A stretch of DNA of 64,000 nucleotides, from the NCBI RefSeq assembly GCF_001428565.1, contig NZ_LMIA01000007.1, positions 1 to 64,000 on the forward strand. The letters are read 5' to 3'. The notes below the pieces were generated by a model. It saw nothing but the letters and a program-made list of their open reading frames with translations. It ran no database searches and was not told the origin of the DNA. Position 1 is the stretch's first letter. Each line of letters opens with the position of its first letter. The DNA is from Nocardioides sp. Root190 (GTDB taxonomy: Bacteria; Actinomycetota; Actinomycetes; Propionibacteriales; Nocardioidaceae). Positions 16,175 through 25,387 of the stretch are shown here, one piece after another. A program made the position numbers and the translations under genes.

Positions 16175-19100
16175 TCATCCCAGCTCGATGACCAGGTCAC
16201 CGCCGTCGACGGGCTTGGTGCCGGTGAAGGCGAGGCGCTTGACGACACCCGCGATGGGGGCGGTGATCGAGGCCTCCATCTTCATGGCCTCGATGGTGGC
16301 GAGGACCTCGCCGGCCTCGACCCGGTCCCCGACGGCGACGACCGGGGTGACCGCGCCCTGGAAGGGGGCGGCGACCTGACCGGGCTGGGCAGGGTCGGCC
16401 TTCTCGGCGGCAGTGACCTCGGAAGCCACCGAGCGGTCGCGCACCGAGACCGGCCGCAGCTGGCCGTTGATGGTGCACATGACGGTCCGGAAGCCGCGCT
16501 CGTCGGGCTCGCCGACGGCCTCCACGCCGAGCAGCAGCGTGACGCCCTCACCGAGCACGACCTCGTGCTCCTCGCCCTGGGTCAGGCCGTAGAGGTAGTC
16601 GCGGGTGGGGACGACCGACACGTCGCCGTACGCCTGCCGGGAGTCGTCGAAGGCCTTGGTGGGGCCGGGGAACAGCAGCTCGTTGAGGGCGCGTCGGCGG
16701 TCGGTGGCGAGCGCGTCCTCCTGGGCGAAGGTGAGCGTCGGCTCGGTCGCCTTCCAGCTCCGCCCGGCGAGCGCCTTGGTGCGGAACGGCTCGGGCCAGC
16801 CGCCCGGCGGGTCGCCGAGCTCGCCGGAGAGGAAGCCGATGACCGAGTCGGGGATGTCGAACTTCGAGGGGTCCTCCTCGAAGGCCGCGGGGGTGGCGCC
16901 CGCTCCGACCAGGGCGAGGGCGAGGTCGCCGATCACCTTGGAGGACGGGGTCACCTTGGGGACGTTGCCGAGGATCCGGTTGGCGGCGGCGTACATGTCC
17001 TCGACCTGCTCGAACTTCTCGCCGAGGCCGAGCGCGATCGCCTGCTGGCGCAGGTTGGAGAGCTGACCACCGGGGATCTCATGGGTGTAGACGCGTCCGG
17101 TCGGTGCGGGCAGGCCCGACTCGAACGGGGCGTACAACCGCCGGGTCGCCTCCCAGTAGGGCTCGAGCGCGTTGACGCCGTCGAGGCTGAGGCCGGTCTC
17201 GCGCCCCGGAATGTGGTGGTGGTCGGTGGTCGCGACGAGCGCGGACAGTGCGGGCTGCGAGGTCGTGCCCGACATCGCGGCGCAGGCCGCGTCGACCGCG
17301 TCCACGCCGGCGTCGATCGCGGCCAGCAGGGTGGCGAGCTGGCCACCGGGGGTGTCGTGGGTGTGCAGGTGCACGGGCAGGTCGAACCGCTCGCGCAGCG
17401 CGGTCACGAGGGTGCGCGCGGCCGGAGCGCGGAGCAGGCCGGCCATGTCCTTGATCGCGAGCACGTGCGCGCCGGCCTCGACGATCTCCTCGGCGAGGCG
17501 GAGGTAGTAGTCGAGCGTGTAGAGCTTCTCGTCGGGCGAGGACAGGTCGCCCGTGTAGCAGAGGGCGACCTCGGCGACGGTCGTGCCGGTCTCGCGCACG
17601 GCCTGGATCGCAGGCCGCATCTGGTCGACGTCGTTGAGCGCGTCGAAGATCCGGAACACGTCGATGCCGGTCTCGGCGGCCTCCTGCACGAACGCCTGCG
17701 TCACCGCCGTCGGGTACGGCGTGTAGCCGACGGTGTTGCGTCCGCGCAGCAGCATCTGCAGCGCGATGTTCGGGACCGAGGCGCGCAGGGCGGCGAGCCG
17801 CTCCCAGGGGTCCTCGGCGAGGAAGCGCAGCCCGACGTCGTACGTCGCACCGCCCCAGCACTCCAGCGACCAGAGCTGTGGGGTGAGCCGGGCGACGTGG
17901 TCGCTGACCCGCAGCAGGTCGATGGTCCGCACCCGCGTCGCGAGCAGTGACTGGTGGGCGTCGCGGAAGGTGGTGTCGGTGACCGCCACGCCCGTGCGGG
18001 CGCGCAGCTCGGCGGCGAAGGCCTCCGGGCCGACGGCGAGGAGCTGCTGGCGCGAGCCGTCCGGCACCGCGACGCTCACGTCGAGCTCCGGCAGCTTCGA
18101 GGCCGGGTCGACCCAGTCGTCGCCGGAGGCCCGCGCCGGACCGTGCGGCTGGTTGACCGTCACGTCCGCGAGGAAGTTCAGCAGCTTGCTGCCGCGGTCG
18201 CCGGAGGACCGGGTGGCCAGCAGCCAGGGGTGGGTCTCGATGAAGGAGGTCGTGACCCGACCGGCCTCGAAGTCGGGGTCGCGCAGCACGGCCTCGAGGA
18301 AGGCGATGTTGGTGGAGACACCGCTGATCTTGAACTCCGCCAGCGCGCGTTGGGCCTTCTCGACGGCCTTGTCGAAGGTCCGGCCGCGACAGGTGAGCTT
18401 GGCCAGCATCGAGTCGAAGTGGGCCGAGACCTCGGCGCCGGTGTAGGTCGTGCCGCCGTCGAGGCGGACACCCGGACCGCCGGGCGAGCGGTACGTCGTG
18501 ATCTTGCCGGTGTCCGGACGGAACCCGTTGGCGGGGTCCTCGGTGGTGATCCGGCACTGCAGCGCGGCGCCGCGCAGCCGCACGGTGTCCTGGGCCAGGC
18601 CGAGGTCGGCGAGCGTCTCGCCGGCCGCGATCCGCAGTTGGGACTGGACCAGGTCGACGTCGGTGACCTCCTCGGTCACCGTGTGCTCGACCTGGATGCG
18701 GGGGTTCATCTCGATGAAGACGTAGTTGCCCTCACGGTCCAGCAGGAACTCCACCGTGCCCGCGCAGGTGTAGCCGATCTCCTTCGCGAAGCGCACCGCG
18801 TCGGCGCACATCCGGTCCCGGAGCGCGGGGTCGAGGTTGGGGGCGGGCGCGATCTCGACGACCTTCTGGTGGCGTCGCTGCACCGAGCAGTCACGCTCGA
18901 AGAGGTGGATGACCTCGCCGGTGCTGTCCGCGAGGATCTGCACCTCGATGTGGCGCGGGTCCACGACCGCCTGCTCGATGAAGACGGTCGGGTCGCCGAA
19001 GGCACCCTCCGCCTCGCGCATGCAGGTCTCGATCGCCTCGCGCAGCTGCGCCCCGTCGGTGCCGGGGTCGTCGACGCGGCGCATGCCGCGGCCGCCGCCA

Positions 19101-19585
19101 CCGGCGACGGCCTTGACGAACAGCGGAGCCGGGATGGCCTTCGCCGCCTCGACCAGGGCCTCGACGTCGGTGGACGGGTCGACGCTGCGCAGGGTGGGTA
19201 CGCCGGCCGCCTTGGCCGCAGCGATCGCGCGGGCCTTGTTGCCGGTCAGCTCCAGGACCGAGGCGCCCGGACCGACGAACGTGATGCCGGCCGCCGTACA
19301 CGCCTCGGCGAGCGCGGGGTTCTCGGACAGGAAGCCGTAGCCGGGGTAGATCGCATCGGCGCCGCAGGCCAGCGCTGCGGCGACGATCGCGTCGGGGTCG
19401 AGGTAGGCCCGGACCGGGTGGCCGCGCTCGCCGATCTCGTAGGCCTCGTCGGCGCGGAGCCGGTGCTCGCTCCACCGGTCCTCGTGCGGGAAGACGGCCA
19501 CCGTGCGGGCGCCGATCTCGTGGGCCGCGCGGAAGGCGCGGACAGCGATCTCGCCACGATTGGCGACAAGGACCTTCTCGAACAT
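16175..19585 (-). CDS. pyc: pyruvate carboxylase, 1136 aa
   Basis: Carboxylates pyruvate to oxaloacetate using ATP and bicarbonate, refilling the TCA cycle. The single chain has biotin carboxylase (~1-450; FEKVLVANRGEIAVRA start, AVAGGGGRGMR glycine loop), carboxyltransferase (~530-800; VAVTDTTFRDAHQSLLATR), the conserved PYC/OADA domain, and a C-terminal biotinyl domain with EAMKMEAS (biotinylated Lys1102). The length is standard. The ATG at 19585 has AGGAG upstream and is preferred over an earlier in-frame ATG at 19618. It lies 29 bp behind the PDH E2 gene in the same direction, likely one operon. Confidence 0.97.
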   Translation of the reverse strand: MFEKVLVANRGEIAVRAFRAAHEIGARTVAVFPHEDRWSEHRLRADEAYEIGERGHPVRAYLDPDAIVAAALACGADAIYPGYGFLSENPALAEACTAAGITFVGPGASVLELTGNKARAIAAAKAAGVPTLRSVDPSTDVEALVEAAKAIPAPLFVKAVAGGGGRGMRRVDDPGTDGAQLREAIETCMREAEGAFGDPTVFIEQAVVDPRHIEVQILADSTGEVIHLFERDCSVQRRHQKVVEIAPAPNLDPALRDRMCADAVRFAKEIGYTCAGTVEFLLDREGNYVFIEMNPRIQVEHTVTEEVTDVDLVQSQLRIAAGETLADLGLAQDTVRLRGAALQCRITTEDPANGFRPDTGKITTYRSPGGPGVRLDGGTTYTGAEVSAHFDSMLAKLTCRGRTFDKAVEKAQRALAEFKISGVSTNIAFLEAVLRDPDFEAGRVTTSFIETHPWLLATRSSGDRGSKLLNFLADVTVNQPHGPARASGDDWVDPASKLPELDVSVAVPDGSRQQLLAVGPEAFAAELRARTGVAVTDTTFRDAHQSLLATRVRTIDLLRVSDHVARLTPQLWSLECWGGATYDVGLRFLAEDPWERLAALRASVPNIALQMLLRGRNTVGYTPYPTAVTQAFVQEAAETGIDVFRIFDALNDVDQMRPAIQAVRETGTTVAEVALCYTGDLSSPDEKLYTLDYYLRLAEEIVEAGAHVLAIKDMAGLLRAPAARTLVTALRERFDLPVHLHTHDTPGGQLATLLAAIDAGVDAVDAACAAMSGTTSQPALSALVATTDHHHIPGRETGLSLDGVNALEPYWEATRRLYAPFESGLPAPTGRVYTHEIPGGQLSNLRQQAIALGLGEKFEQVEDMYAAANRILGNVPKVTPSSKVIGDLALALVGAGATPAAFEEDPSKFDIPDSVIGFLSGELGDPPGGWPEPFRTKALAGRSWKATEPTLTFAQEDALATDRRRALNELLFPGPTKAFDDSRQAYGDVSVVPTRDYLYGLTQGEEHEVVLGEGVTLLLGVEAVGEPDERGFRTVMCTINGQLRPVSVRDRSVASEVTAAEKADPAQPGQVAAPFQGAVTPVVAVGDRVEAGEVLATIEAMKMEASITAPIAGVVKRLAFTGTKPVDGGDLVIELG

Positions 19586-19614
19586 CGGAACTCCTGTGTC
19601 TCCCGGCGCCTGCG

Positions 19615-20883
19615 TCACAAGGACAGGCGGCGTACGTCAGCGGTGAGGTGGGCCAGGTGTGCGGTGAAGCGAGCGGCGAGGGCGCCGTCGATCACCCGGT
19701 GGTCGTAGGACAGGCAGAGCGGCAGCATCAGCCGCGGGACGAACGCCTCCCCGTCCCAGACCGGCGCTGTCTTCGAGCGTACGACGCCGAGGATGGCGAC
19801 CTCGGGTGCATTGACGATCGGGGTGAAGTGCGTGCCCCCGATTCCGCCGAGGCTGCTGATGGTGAAGGTGGCTCCCTGCATGTCGCCGGCCGTGAGCTTG
19901 CCGTCGCGTGCCTTGGCCGAGAGGTCGGCCAGGTCGCGGCTGAGCTCGAGGATGCCCTTGCGGTCGACGTCGTGCACGACCGGGACGACCAGGCCGTCGG
20001 GGGTGTCGACGGCGACGCCGATGTTGACGTAGTCCTTGAGCACGAGGTTCTCGCCGGCCAGCGAGCTGTTCACCTCGGGGTGCTGGCGCAGAGCGGCCGC
20101 CGACGCCTTGAGCAGGAAGCTGAGCAGGGTGATCCGGTAGCCCTCGCCCTTCGCGGTCGCGTCGAGCTCACGACGGTAGGTGTCGAGGTCGGTGATGTCG
20201 GCCTCGTCGCTGTGGGTCACGTGCGGGACGTTGAGCCAGGACCGGTGCAGGTGCGGGCCGGAGATGCGCCTGATGCGGGTGAGCGGCACCGTGCGGACGG
20301 GTCCGAACTTCGCGAAGTCCACCTCCGGGATCGGCGGGATGCCCGCGCCGCCCGCGCCGCCCGTGCCGCCTGCGGCACCTGACGGGGCGATCGCGCCGTC
20401 GTAGTGGGTGAGCAGGTCCTGCTTGGTGATGCGTCCCTTCGGCCCGGTGCCGGCGACGCCGCTCAGGTCCACGTCGAGGTCGCGGGCCAGGCGTCGGACC
20501 AGCGGGGTGGCGCGCAGGCCCTCGGCCGGGGCGGGTTCCGCTGACGCAGCTGGCTCGGCCGGCTCGGCGGGTGCCGCCGGAGCGGGTGCGGCCTCGGCAG
20601 GAGCGGCGGCGACCGGCGCGGCCGGCTCGGGGGCGGTCTCCGCGGCCACCTCGGCGATCGCGATCACGCTGCCCTGGCCGACCCGGTCGCCGATCGCGAC
20701 CGACAGCGACACGATGGTGCCGTCGACGGGGGAGGGGATCTCCATCGTCGCCTTGTCGGTCTCCAGGGTGATGAGCGGGTCCTCGGCGCGGACCACGGTG
20801 CCGGGGGTGACCAGCAGTTCGATGACGGGTACGTCGGCGAAGTCGCCGATGTCGGGGACGCGGATCTCCACGGTGCTCTCCAT
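19615..20883 (-). CDS. 2-oxoacid dehydrogenase E2 (dihydrolipoamide acetyltransferase), 422 aa
   Basis: Transfers acetyl groups to CoA in the pyruvate dehydrogenase complex. It has one N-terminal lipoyl domain with Lys44 (LETDKATME), an Ala/Pro/Glu hinge (~80-125), a peripheral-subunit-binding domain (RRLARDLDVDLSGVAGTGP) and a catalytic domain ending in YDHRVIDG (His395, Asp399). GAGGA precedes the ATG at 20883. It lies 11 bp after the E1 stop. A single lipoyl domain is shorter than many actinobacterial E2 (SucB-type) proteins. No E3 gene is present in the window. Confidence 0.95.
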   Translation of the reverse strand: MESTVEIRVPDIGDFADVPVIELLVTPGTVVRAEDPLITLETDKATMEIPSPVDGTIVSLSVAIGDRVGQGSVIAIAEVAAETAPEPAAPVAAAPAEAAPAPAAPAEPAEPAASAEPAPAEGLRATPLVRRLARDLDVDLSGVAGTGPKGRITKQDLLTHYDGAIAPSGAAGGTGGAGGAGIPPIPEVDFAKFGPVRTVPLTRIRRISGPHLHRSWLNVPHVTHSDEADITDLDTYRRELDATAKGEGYRITLLSFLLKASAAALRQHPEVNSSLAGENLVLKDYVNIGVAVDTPDGLVVPVVHDVDRKGILELSRDLADLSAKARDGKLTAGDMQGATFTISSLGGIGGTHFTPIVNAPEVAILGVVRSKTAPVWDGEAFVPRLMLPLCLSYDHRVIDGALAARFTAHLAHLTADVRRLSL

Positions 20884-20894
20884 CGTTGCTGTCC

Positions 20895-23561
20895 TCACGC
20901 GTGGGCCGGGTCGGCCCGGTCGGGGTCGATGCCGTACTTCTCGATGGCCTGGGCGACGACGTCGGCAGGGACGGTCCCCTCGGCGGCGAGGCTGCTCAGG
21001 GCGGCGACGGCGATGTGGTGCCGGTCCACCTCGAAGTGGCGGCGGAGGTTGCGGCGGTAGTCCGAGCGGCCGTAGCCGTCGGTGCCGAGCGCGGTGTAGC
21101 TGCCGGGCACGAACGGGCGGATCTGGTCGGCGTACGACTTCATGTAGTCGGTGGCCGCGATCGTCGGGATGGTGCTGCCCGGACGGTCGGCGAGGCTCGC
21201 GGCGACGTACGACGTGCGCTGCTCCTCGAGCGGGTGGAGCATGTTCCAGCGCTCGGTCGCGAGGCCGTCGCGGCGCAGCTCGGTGAAGCTGGGTGCGCTC
21301 CACACGTCGGCCTTGATCTTGAAGTCCGTCGCGAGCAGTTCGGCGGCCGCGATCACCTCGCGCAGGATCGTCCCGGACCCGACCAGGTTGACCTTCGCGT
21401 TGCCACGGCCCTTGCCGGGCTGCAGCAGGTAGAGGCCCTTGAGGATGCCCTCGGTGACGCCCTCGGGCATCGGCGGGTGCTCGTAGTTCTCGTTCATCAG
21501 CGTCAGGTAGTAGAAGACGTCCTCCTGCTCGGCGTACATCCGGCGCAGGCCGTCGGCGACGATGACCGCCAGCTCGTAGGCGTAGGTCGGGTCGTAGGCG
21601 ACGCAGTTGGGGATCATCGCGGCCTGCAGGTGGCTGTGGCCGTCCTCGTGCTGCAGGCCCTCGCCGTTGAGCGTGGTCCGGCCGGCGGTGCCGCCGAGCA
21701 GGAAGCCGCGGGCGCGCATGTCGCCGGCGGCCCACGCGAGGTCGCCGATGCGCTGGAACCCGAACATCGAGTAGTAGATGTAGAAGGGGATCATCGGGGT
21801 GTCGTTGCTGGAGTACGACGTCGCCGCGGCGATCCACGAGGACATGGCGCCGGCCTCGTTGATGCCCTCCTGGAGGATCTGCCCGCTGGCGTCCTCCTTG
21901 TAGAACATCAGCTGGTCGGCGTCCTCGGGCGTGTAGAGCTGGCCCGACTGCGAGAAGATCCCGACCTGGCGGAACAGGCCCTCCATCCCGAAGGTGCGGG
22001 CCTCGTCAGGGACGATCGGGACGACGCGCTGGCCGATCTCCTTGTCCCGGAGCAGCTTGGTGAGGATCTGGACGAAGGCCATGGTGGTCGAGATCTCCCG
22101 ACCGTTGGAGCCGGCGGTCTGGCCGAAGGACTCGACCCCGGGCACGGCGAGTGCGCTCGACGTACGACGACGGGCGGGCAGGTAGCCGCCGAGCTCCTTG
22201 CGTCGGGCGTGGAGGTAGGTGTGCTCCGCCGATCCCTCCGCGAACGAGAGGTAGGGCAGGTCCGCGAGCTGCTCGTCGGCGACCGGGATCGAGAACCGGT
22301 CGCGGAAGGCGCGCAGCGCGGGGTCGGCGACCTTCTTGGCCTGGTGGCTGATGTTCTGCGCCTCGCCGGCAGCGCCGAGGCCGTAGCCCTTGACGGTCTT
22401 GGCGAGCACGACGGTCGGGGATCCGGTGTGGGCGTTGGCCGCGGCGTAGGCGGCGTAGACCTTCTGCGGGTCGTGGCCCCCTCGGGTGAGCCGCCAGATC
22501 TCGTCGTCGCTCCAGTTGGCGACCATGGCCTTCAGCTCGGGATCGGTGCCGAAGAAGTGCTCGCGGACGTAGGCGCCGTCCTTGGACTTGAAGGTCTGGT
22601 ACTGGCCGTCGACGCACTCCATCATCCGGCGCTTGAGCGCACCGGAGGTGTCCTGGGCGAGGAGCTGGTCCCAGCCCGAGCCCCAGACCAGCTTGACGAC
22701 GTTCCAGCCCGCGCCGCGGAAGACGCCCTCGAGCTCCTGGATGATCTTGCCGTTGCCGCGCACCGGTCCGTCGAGCCGCTGCAGGTTGCAGTTGACGACG
22801 AAGACGAGGTTGTCGAGCTTCTCCCGCGCCGCCATCGAGATCGCGCCGAGCGACTCGGGCTCGTCGGTCTCGCCGTCACCGAGGAAGGCCCACACCTTGC
22901 GGCCGGCCGTGCTGGCGAGGCCGCGGGCGTGGAGGTACTTCAGGAAGCGCGCCTGGTAGATCGCCATCAGCGGACCCAGGCCCATCGAGACGGTCGGGAA
23001 CTGCCAGAAGTCGGGCATCAGCCACGGGTGCGGGTACGACGACAGGCCCGCGCCGCCGGTCTCCTGGCGGAAGTTGTCGAGCTGGGCCTCGGTGAGCCGG
23101 CCCTCGACGAAGGCGCGGGCGTAGATGCCCGGCGAGAGGTGGCCCTGGACGTAGACGAGGTCGCCGCCGTGCTCCTTGCCCGGCTCCTCGGACGCCGCGT
23201 GCCAGAAGTGCTGGAAGCCGACGTCGTACAGGGTCGCGGCGGACTGGAAGCTGGACAGGTGACCGCCGAGCTCGGTGGAGTCCTTGTTGGCGCGCAGCAC
23301 CATCGCCAGTGCGTTCCAGCGGATCACCGACCGGATGCGGTGCTCGATCTCGCGGTCACCCGGGTGCTGGGGCTCGTCGGCCGGAGCGACGGTGTTGACG
23401 TACGGCGTGGTCGCGACGTGGGGCACGCGCGAGCCGAGTCGCTGCGCCTCCTCGAGGACCTCGTCGAGCAGGAACTTCGTGCGCTCCTCGCCCTCGAACT
23501 CCAGGACGGCTGCGAGGGCCTCGCGCCACTCCTGCGTCTCGGCAGGGTCGATGTCGGGCAT
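20895..23561 (-). CDS. aceE: pyruvate dehydrogenase E1, homodimeric type, 888 aa
   Basis: A thiamine-diphosphate-dependent decarboxylase that starts the conversion of pyruvate to acetyl-CoA. The TPP-binding motif is visible as FLGDGETDEPES ... NLVFVVNCNLQ, and the alpha2-type features (GGHLSSFQSAATLYDVGF) and length (~890) match AceE rather than the alpha/beta heterotetramer. GGAGGAAACGG precedes the ATG at 23561. E1, E2 and pyruvate carboxylase follow one another on the minus strand, so both major fates of pyruvate are probably co-transcribed. The LysR gene lies upstream in the same direction. Confidence 0.96.
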   Translation of the reverse strand: MPDIDPAETQEWREALAAVLEFEGEERTKFLLDEVLEEAQRLGSRVPHVATTPYVNTVAPADEPQHPGDREIEHRIRSVIRWNALAMVLRANKDSTELGGHLSSFQSAATLYDVGFQHFWHAASEEPGKEHGGDLVYVQGHLSPGIYARAFVEGRLTEAQLDNFRQETGGAGLSSYPHPWLMPDFWQFPTVSMGLGPLMAIYQARFLKYLHARGLASTAGRKVWAFLGDGETDEPESLGAISMAAREKLDNLVFVVNCNLQRLDGPVRGNGKIIQELEGVFRGAGWNVVKLVWGSGWDQLLAQDTSGALKRRMMECVDGQYQTFKSKDGAYVREHFFGTDPELKAMVANWSDDEIWRLTRGGHDPQKVYAAYAAANAHTGSPTVVLAKTVKGYGLGAAGEAQNISHQAKKVADPALRAFRDRFSIPVADEQLADLPYLSFAEGSAEHTYLHARRKELGGYLPARRRTSSALAVPGVESFGQTAGSNGREISTTMAFVQILTKLLRDKEIGQRVVPIVPDEARTFGMEGLFRQVGIFSQSGQLYTPEDADQLMFYKEDASGQILQEGINEAGAMSSWIAAATSYSSNDTPMIPFYIYYSMFGFQRIGDLAWAAGDMRARGFLLGGTAGRTTLNGEGLQHEDGHSHLQAAMIPNCVAYDPTYAYELAVIVADGLRRMYAEQEDVFYYLTLMNENYEHPPMPEGVTEGILKGLYLLQPGKGRGNAKVNLVGSGTILREVIAAAELLATDFKIKADVWSAPSFTELRRDGLATERWNMLHPLEEQRTSYVAASLADRPGSTIPTIAATDYMKSYADQIRPFVPGSYTALGTDGYGRSDYRRNLRRHFEVDRHHIAVAALSSLAAEGTVPADVVAQAIEKYGIDPDRADPAHA

Positions 23562-23615
23562 CCGTTTCCTCCGGTCGTTCGTGATGGGCATCACCATCGT
23601 CAACGACGAAACCGA

Positions 23616-23654
23616 ATGCGTCCAATGCCTAGATACGGGCCAATTCATGCGTCC
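23616..23654. repeat. direct repeat upstream of aceE
   Basis: ATGCGTCC occurs at 23616-23623 and again at 23647-23654, 31 bp apart (about three helical turns), each near a CCAAT. The second copy overlaps the 3' end of the LysR gene. The spacing suits a dimeric regulator acting on the aceE promoter, but no consensus is known to me. Confidence 0.3.
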
Positions 23655-24541
23655 GTGACATGGATCTTCCGGCTGGTGCGCAGCGCGTGCTCACGGAAGT
23701 GCTCCGAGGCGGGGGGAAGGCGGCGGTCCTTGATCCAGGCCAGCCCGATCTCGCGGGAGGCCCGGACGTCGGTGACCTTGAGCGATGGCGCGATGGGGGC
23801 GGCGCTGCCGCGTGGCTCGGGGAGCAGCGCGACGCCGAGACCGGCCGAGACCAGGCCGCGCAGGGTCTCGACCTCCTCGCCCTCGAACCCGATCCGTGGC
23901 GCGAAGCCCACCTGCGCGCAGAGCTCCTCGGTGACCACGCGCAGGCTGAAGCCCGGCTTGAGCACGATGAACTGCTCGTCGGCCACATCGGCGAGCCGGG
24001 CCGTGCGGCGCGTGGCCAGCCGGTGGTCCGGGGGGACGACGAGGCGCAGCGGCTCCAGGAAGAGTCGTCGGCTCTCCACTGCCGCCAGGCGGGGACGGTC
24101 GCCGGTGACGGCGAGGTCGACGACGCCTCCCATCAGGTCCTCGACCAGGCCGGCGTCGCCGTGCTGGCGCAGGTCGAAGCGCACGTGGGGTCGTTCGGCG
24201 CGGAAGTCCCGGATCAGCTCGGGCACCAGCCAGGTCCCGAGCGTGTGGAGGAAGGCGAGGGGCACGAAGCCCCCGTCGGGGGTCGTCGAGTCCTGGACGG
24301 ACCGGATGCCGCGCTCGTAGGCCTCGAGGGTGTCGTGGGCGTGCCGGACGAGCTCGCGACCCGCGGGCGTCAGCACGAGTCCGCGGCCGACCCGCTGGAA
24401 GAGCGGCGTCCCGACCTCGCGCTCGAGGCGTGCCAGGGCCCGGGAGACCGCGGGCTGGGTCCGGTGCGTGCGTTCGGCGGTCTCGGTGACGGTGAGCCCG
24501 CCGGCGACCTCGATGAATGCGCGAATGGTCTCCAGGTCCAT
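23645..24541 (-). CDS. LysR-family transcriptional regulator, 298 aa
   Basis: An N-terminal HTH (LETIRAFIEVAGGLTVTETAERTHRTQPAVSRALARLE) and a C-terminal periplasmic-binding-like effector domain (~90-290). The length is typical. It stands directly upstream of aceE on the same strand with an 83-bp gap, so it might control the PDH operon, although LysR proteins more often act on divergent genes. The effector is unknown. Other LysR targets elsewhere in the genome cannot be excluded. Confidence 0.92.
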   Translation of the reverse strand: MDLETIRAFIEVAGGLTVTETAERTHRTQPAVSRALARLEREVGTPLFQRVGRGLVLTPAGRELVRHAHDTLEAYERGIRSVQDSTTPDGGFVPLAFLHTLGTWLVPELIRDFRAERPHVRFDLRQHGDAGLVEDLMGGVVDLAVTGDRPRLAAVESRRLFLEPLRLVVPPDHRLATRRTARLADVADEQFIVLKPGFSLRVVTEELCAQVGFAPRIGFEGEEVETLRGLVSAGLGVALLPEPRGSAAPIAPSLKVTDVRASREIGLAWIKDRRLPPASEHFREHALRTSRKIHVTDA

Positions 24542-24584
24542 CCGCCCATGCTGTCAGTGCATGAGTCGCCTCGCCAGTGGCGTC

Positions 24585-24623
24585 GGCAGTCGGGTCAGGC
24601 AGTCGGGTCAGGCAGTCGGGTCA
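24585..24623. repeat. 13-bp tandem repeat, three copies
   Basis: GGCAGTCGGGTCA is repeated exactly three times head to tail. The third copy contains the stop codon of the lipoate-ligase-like gene (minus strand), so the repeat lies in that gene's 3' end and trailer. It looks like slippage duplication. Confidence 0.6.
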
Positions 24624-25283
24624 GGACGCCGTCAGCTCGGCGATCACGGCGCTCCGCAGCTCCTCCAGCCGGGGACCGACCCCGGTCGCCCGTCCGGCCA
24701 GGTCCGCCGCGGCCTCCTGCCGGTCGTCGGCGGAGAGGTCCAGCAGGTCGAGCAGGTCGTCGGGTGCCCACCGCTCGTAGGCGATGCACTGGAAGCGGGC
24801 ACCGGCCCGCGTCCGGCGCTGGGAGATGCCGACGACCTTGCGGTCGCCCACCAGCACCTCGCCGGGGCCGAGCGCCGCGAAGCACACCAGACGTCCCCAC
24901 GGGGTCTGCTCGAGGCCGCCGCGGTACAGCCGCGTGTCCAGGTCGATGCTGGCCAGGGCGCGTTGCCACGCCTCGCCGAGCCAGTACGTCGCCTCGCGCA
25001 CGTCGTCGCTCCAGCGCTCGTCGTGCCGGGGCAGGACGACGTCCAGCCACACGCAGTGGGCCGGGTCGACGTACACGGCTCCGCCTCCGCTCCTGCGGCG
25101 GGCGACCTCGATCCCCGCCCGTTCGGCGGCGGCCAGGTCGGCGACCTCCTCCTGCTGGGCGCTCCCGAGGACGAGTCCGCGGTGGGACGGCTGGAAGGAC
25201 CAGGTCTCGGCCTCGGCGAGGTCGTCGGGCAGGGGGCGTGCGTGGAAGTCGGCGATCGCCCCGGTCAGCTGCAGCAGGCGCAC
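24621..25283 (-). CDS. lipoate-protein ligase-like protein, 220 aa
   Basis: A member of the biotin/lipoate A/B ligase family: RRSGGGAVYVDP matches the RRxxGGGxVxHD-type lipoate-binding loop, and VGDRKVVGISQRRTRAG matches the (G)xKIxGxAQrR motif with its key Lys. Such enzymes attach lipoate or octanoate to E2 lipoyl lysines, and an E2 gene lies 4 kb downstream on the same strand, which fits. The usual conserved His is replaced by Asp in YVDPAH, so specificity may differ. The GTG start at 25283 has GGGAG upstream, and that GGGAG could pair with CTCCC just before it. Confidence 0.8.
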   Translation of the reverse strand: MRLLQLTGAIADFHARPLPDDLAEAETWSFQPSHRGLVLGSAQQEEVADLAAAERAGIEVARRRSGGGAVYVDPAHCVWLDVVLPRHDERWSDDVREATYWLGEAWQRALASIDLDTRLYRGGLEQTPWGRLVCFAALGPGEVLVGDRKVVGISQRRTRAGARFQCIAYERWAPDDLLDLLDLSADDRQEAAADLAGRATGVGPRLEELRSAVIAELTAS

Positions 25284-25320
25284 TCGCGGATTCTCTCCCA
25301 CCTGTGGGGAGAACGACCGC

Positions 25321-25352
25321 GCCCGGGCGGATCCTCGCGGATCCACCCGGGC
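25321..25352. terminator. hairpin downstream of yceI
   Basis: GCCCGGGCGGATCC (25321-25334) and GGATCCACCCGGGC (25339-25352) form a 14-bp stem with one mismatch around TCGC. It lies 35 bp beyond the yceI-like gene stop on the minus strand. There is no clear U-run, so it is a terminator-like structure rather than a classical one. Confidence 0.5.
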
Positions 25353-25387
25353 GTCGGGGCTGAGCGGCTGGTCAGGTGTTCGGTTGG

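Noticed and set aside
20886..24320. An 1100+ codon open frame on the plus strand opposite aceE and lysR
   Set aside because: Mirror of the aceE codon bias; low-complexity translation and no ribosome site.
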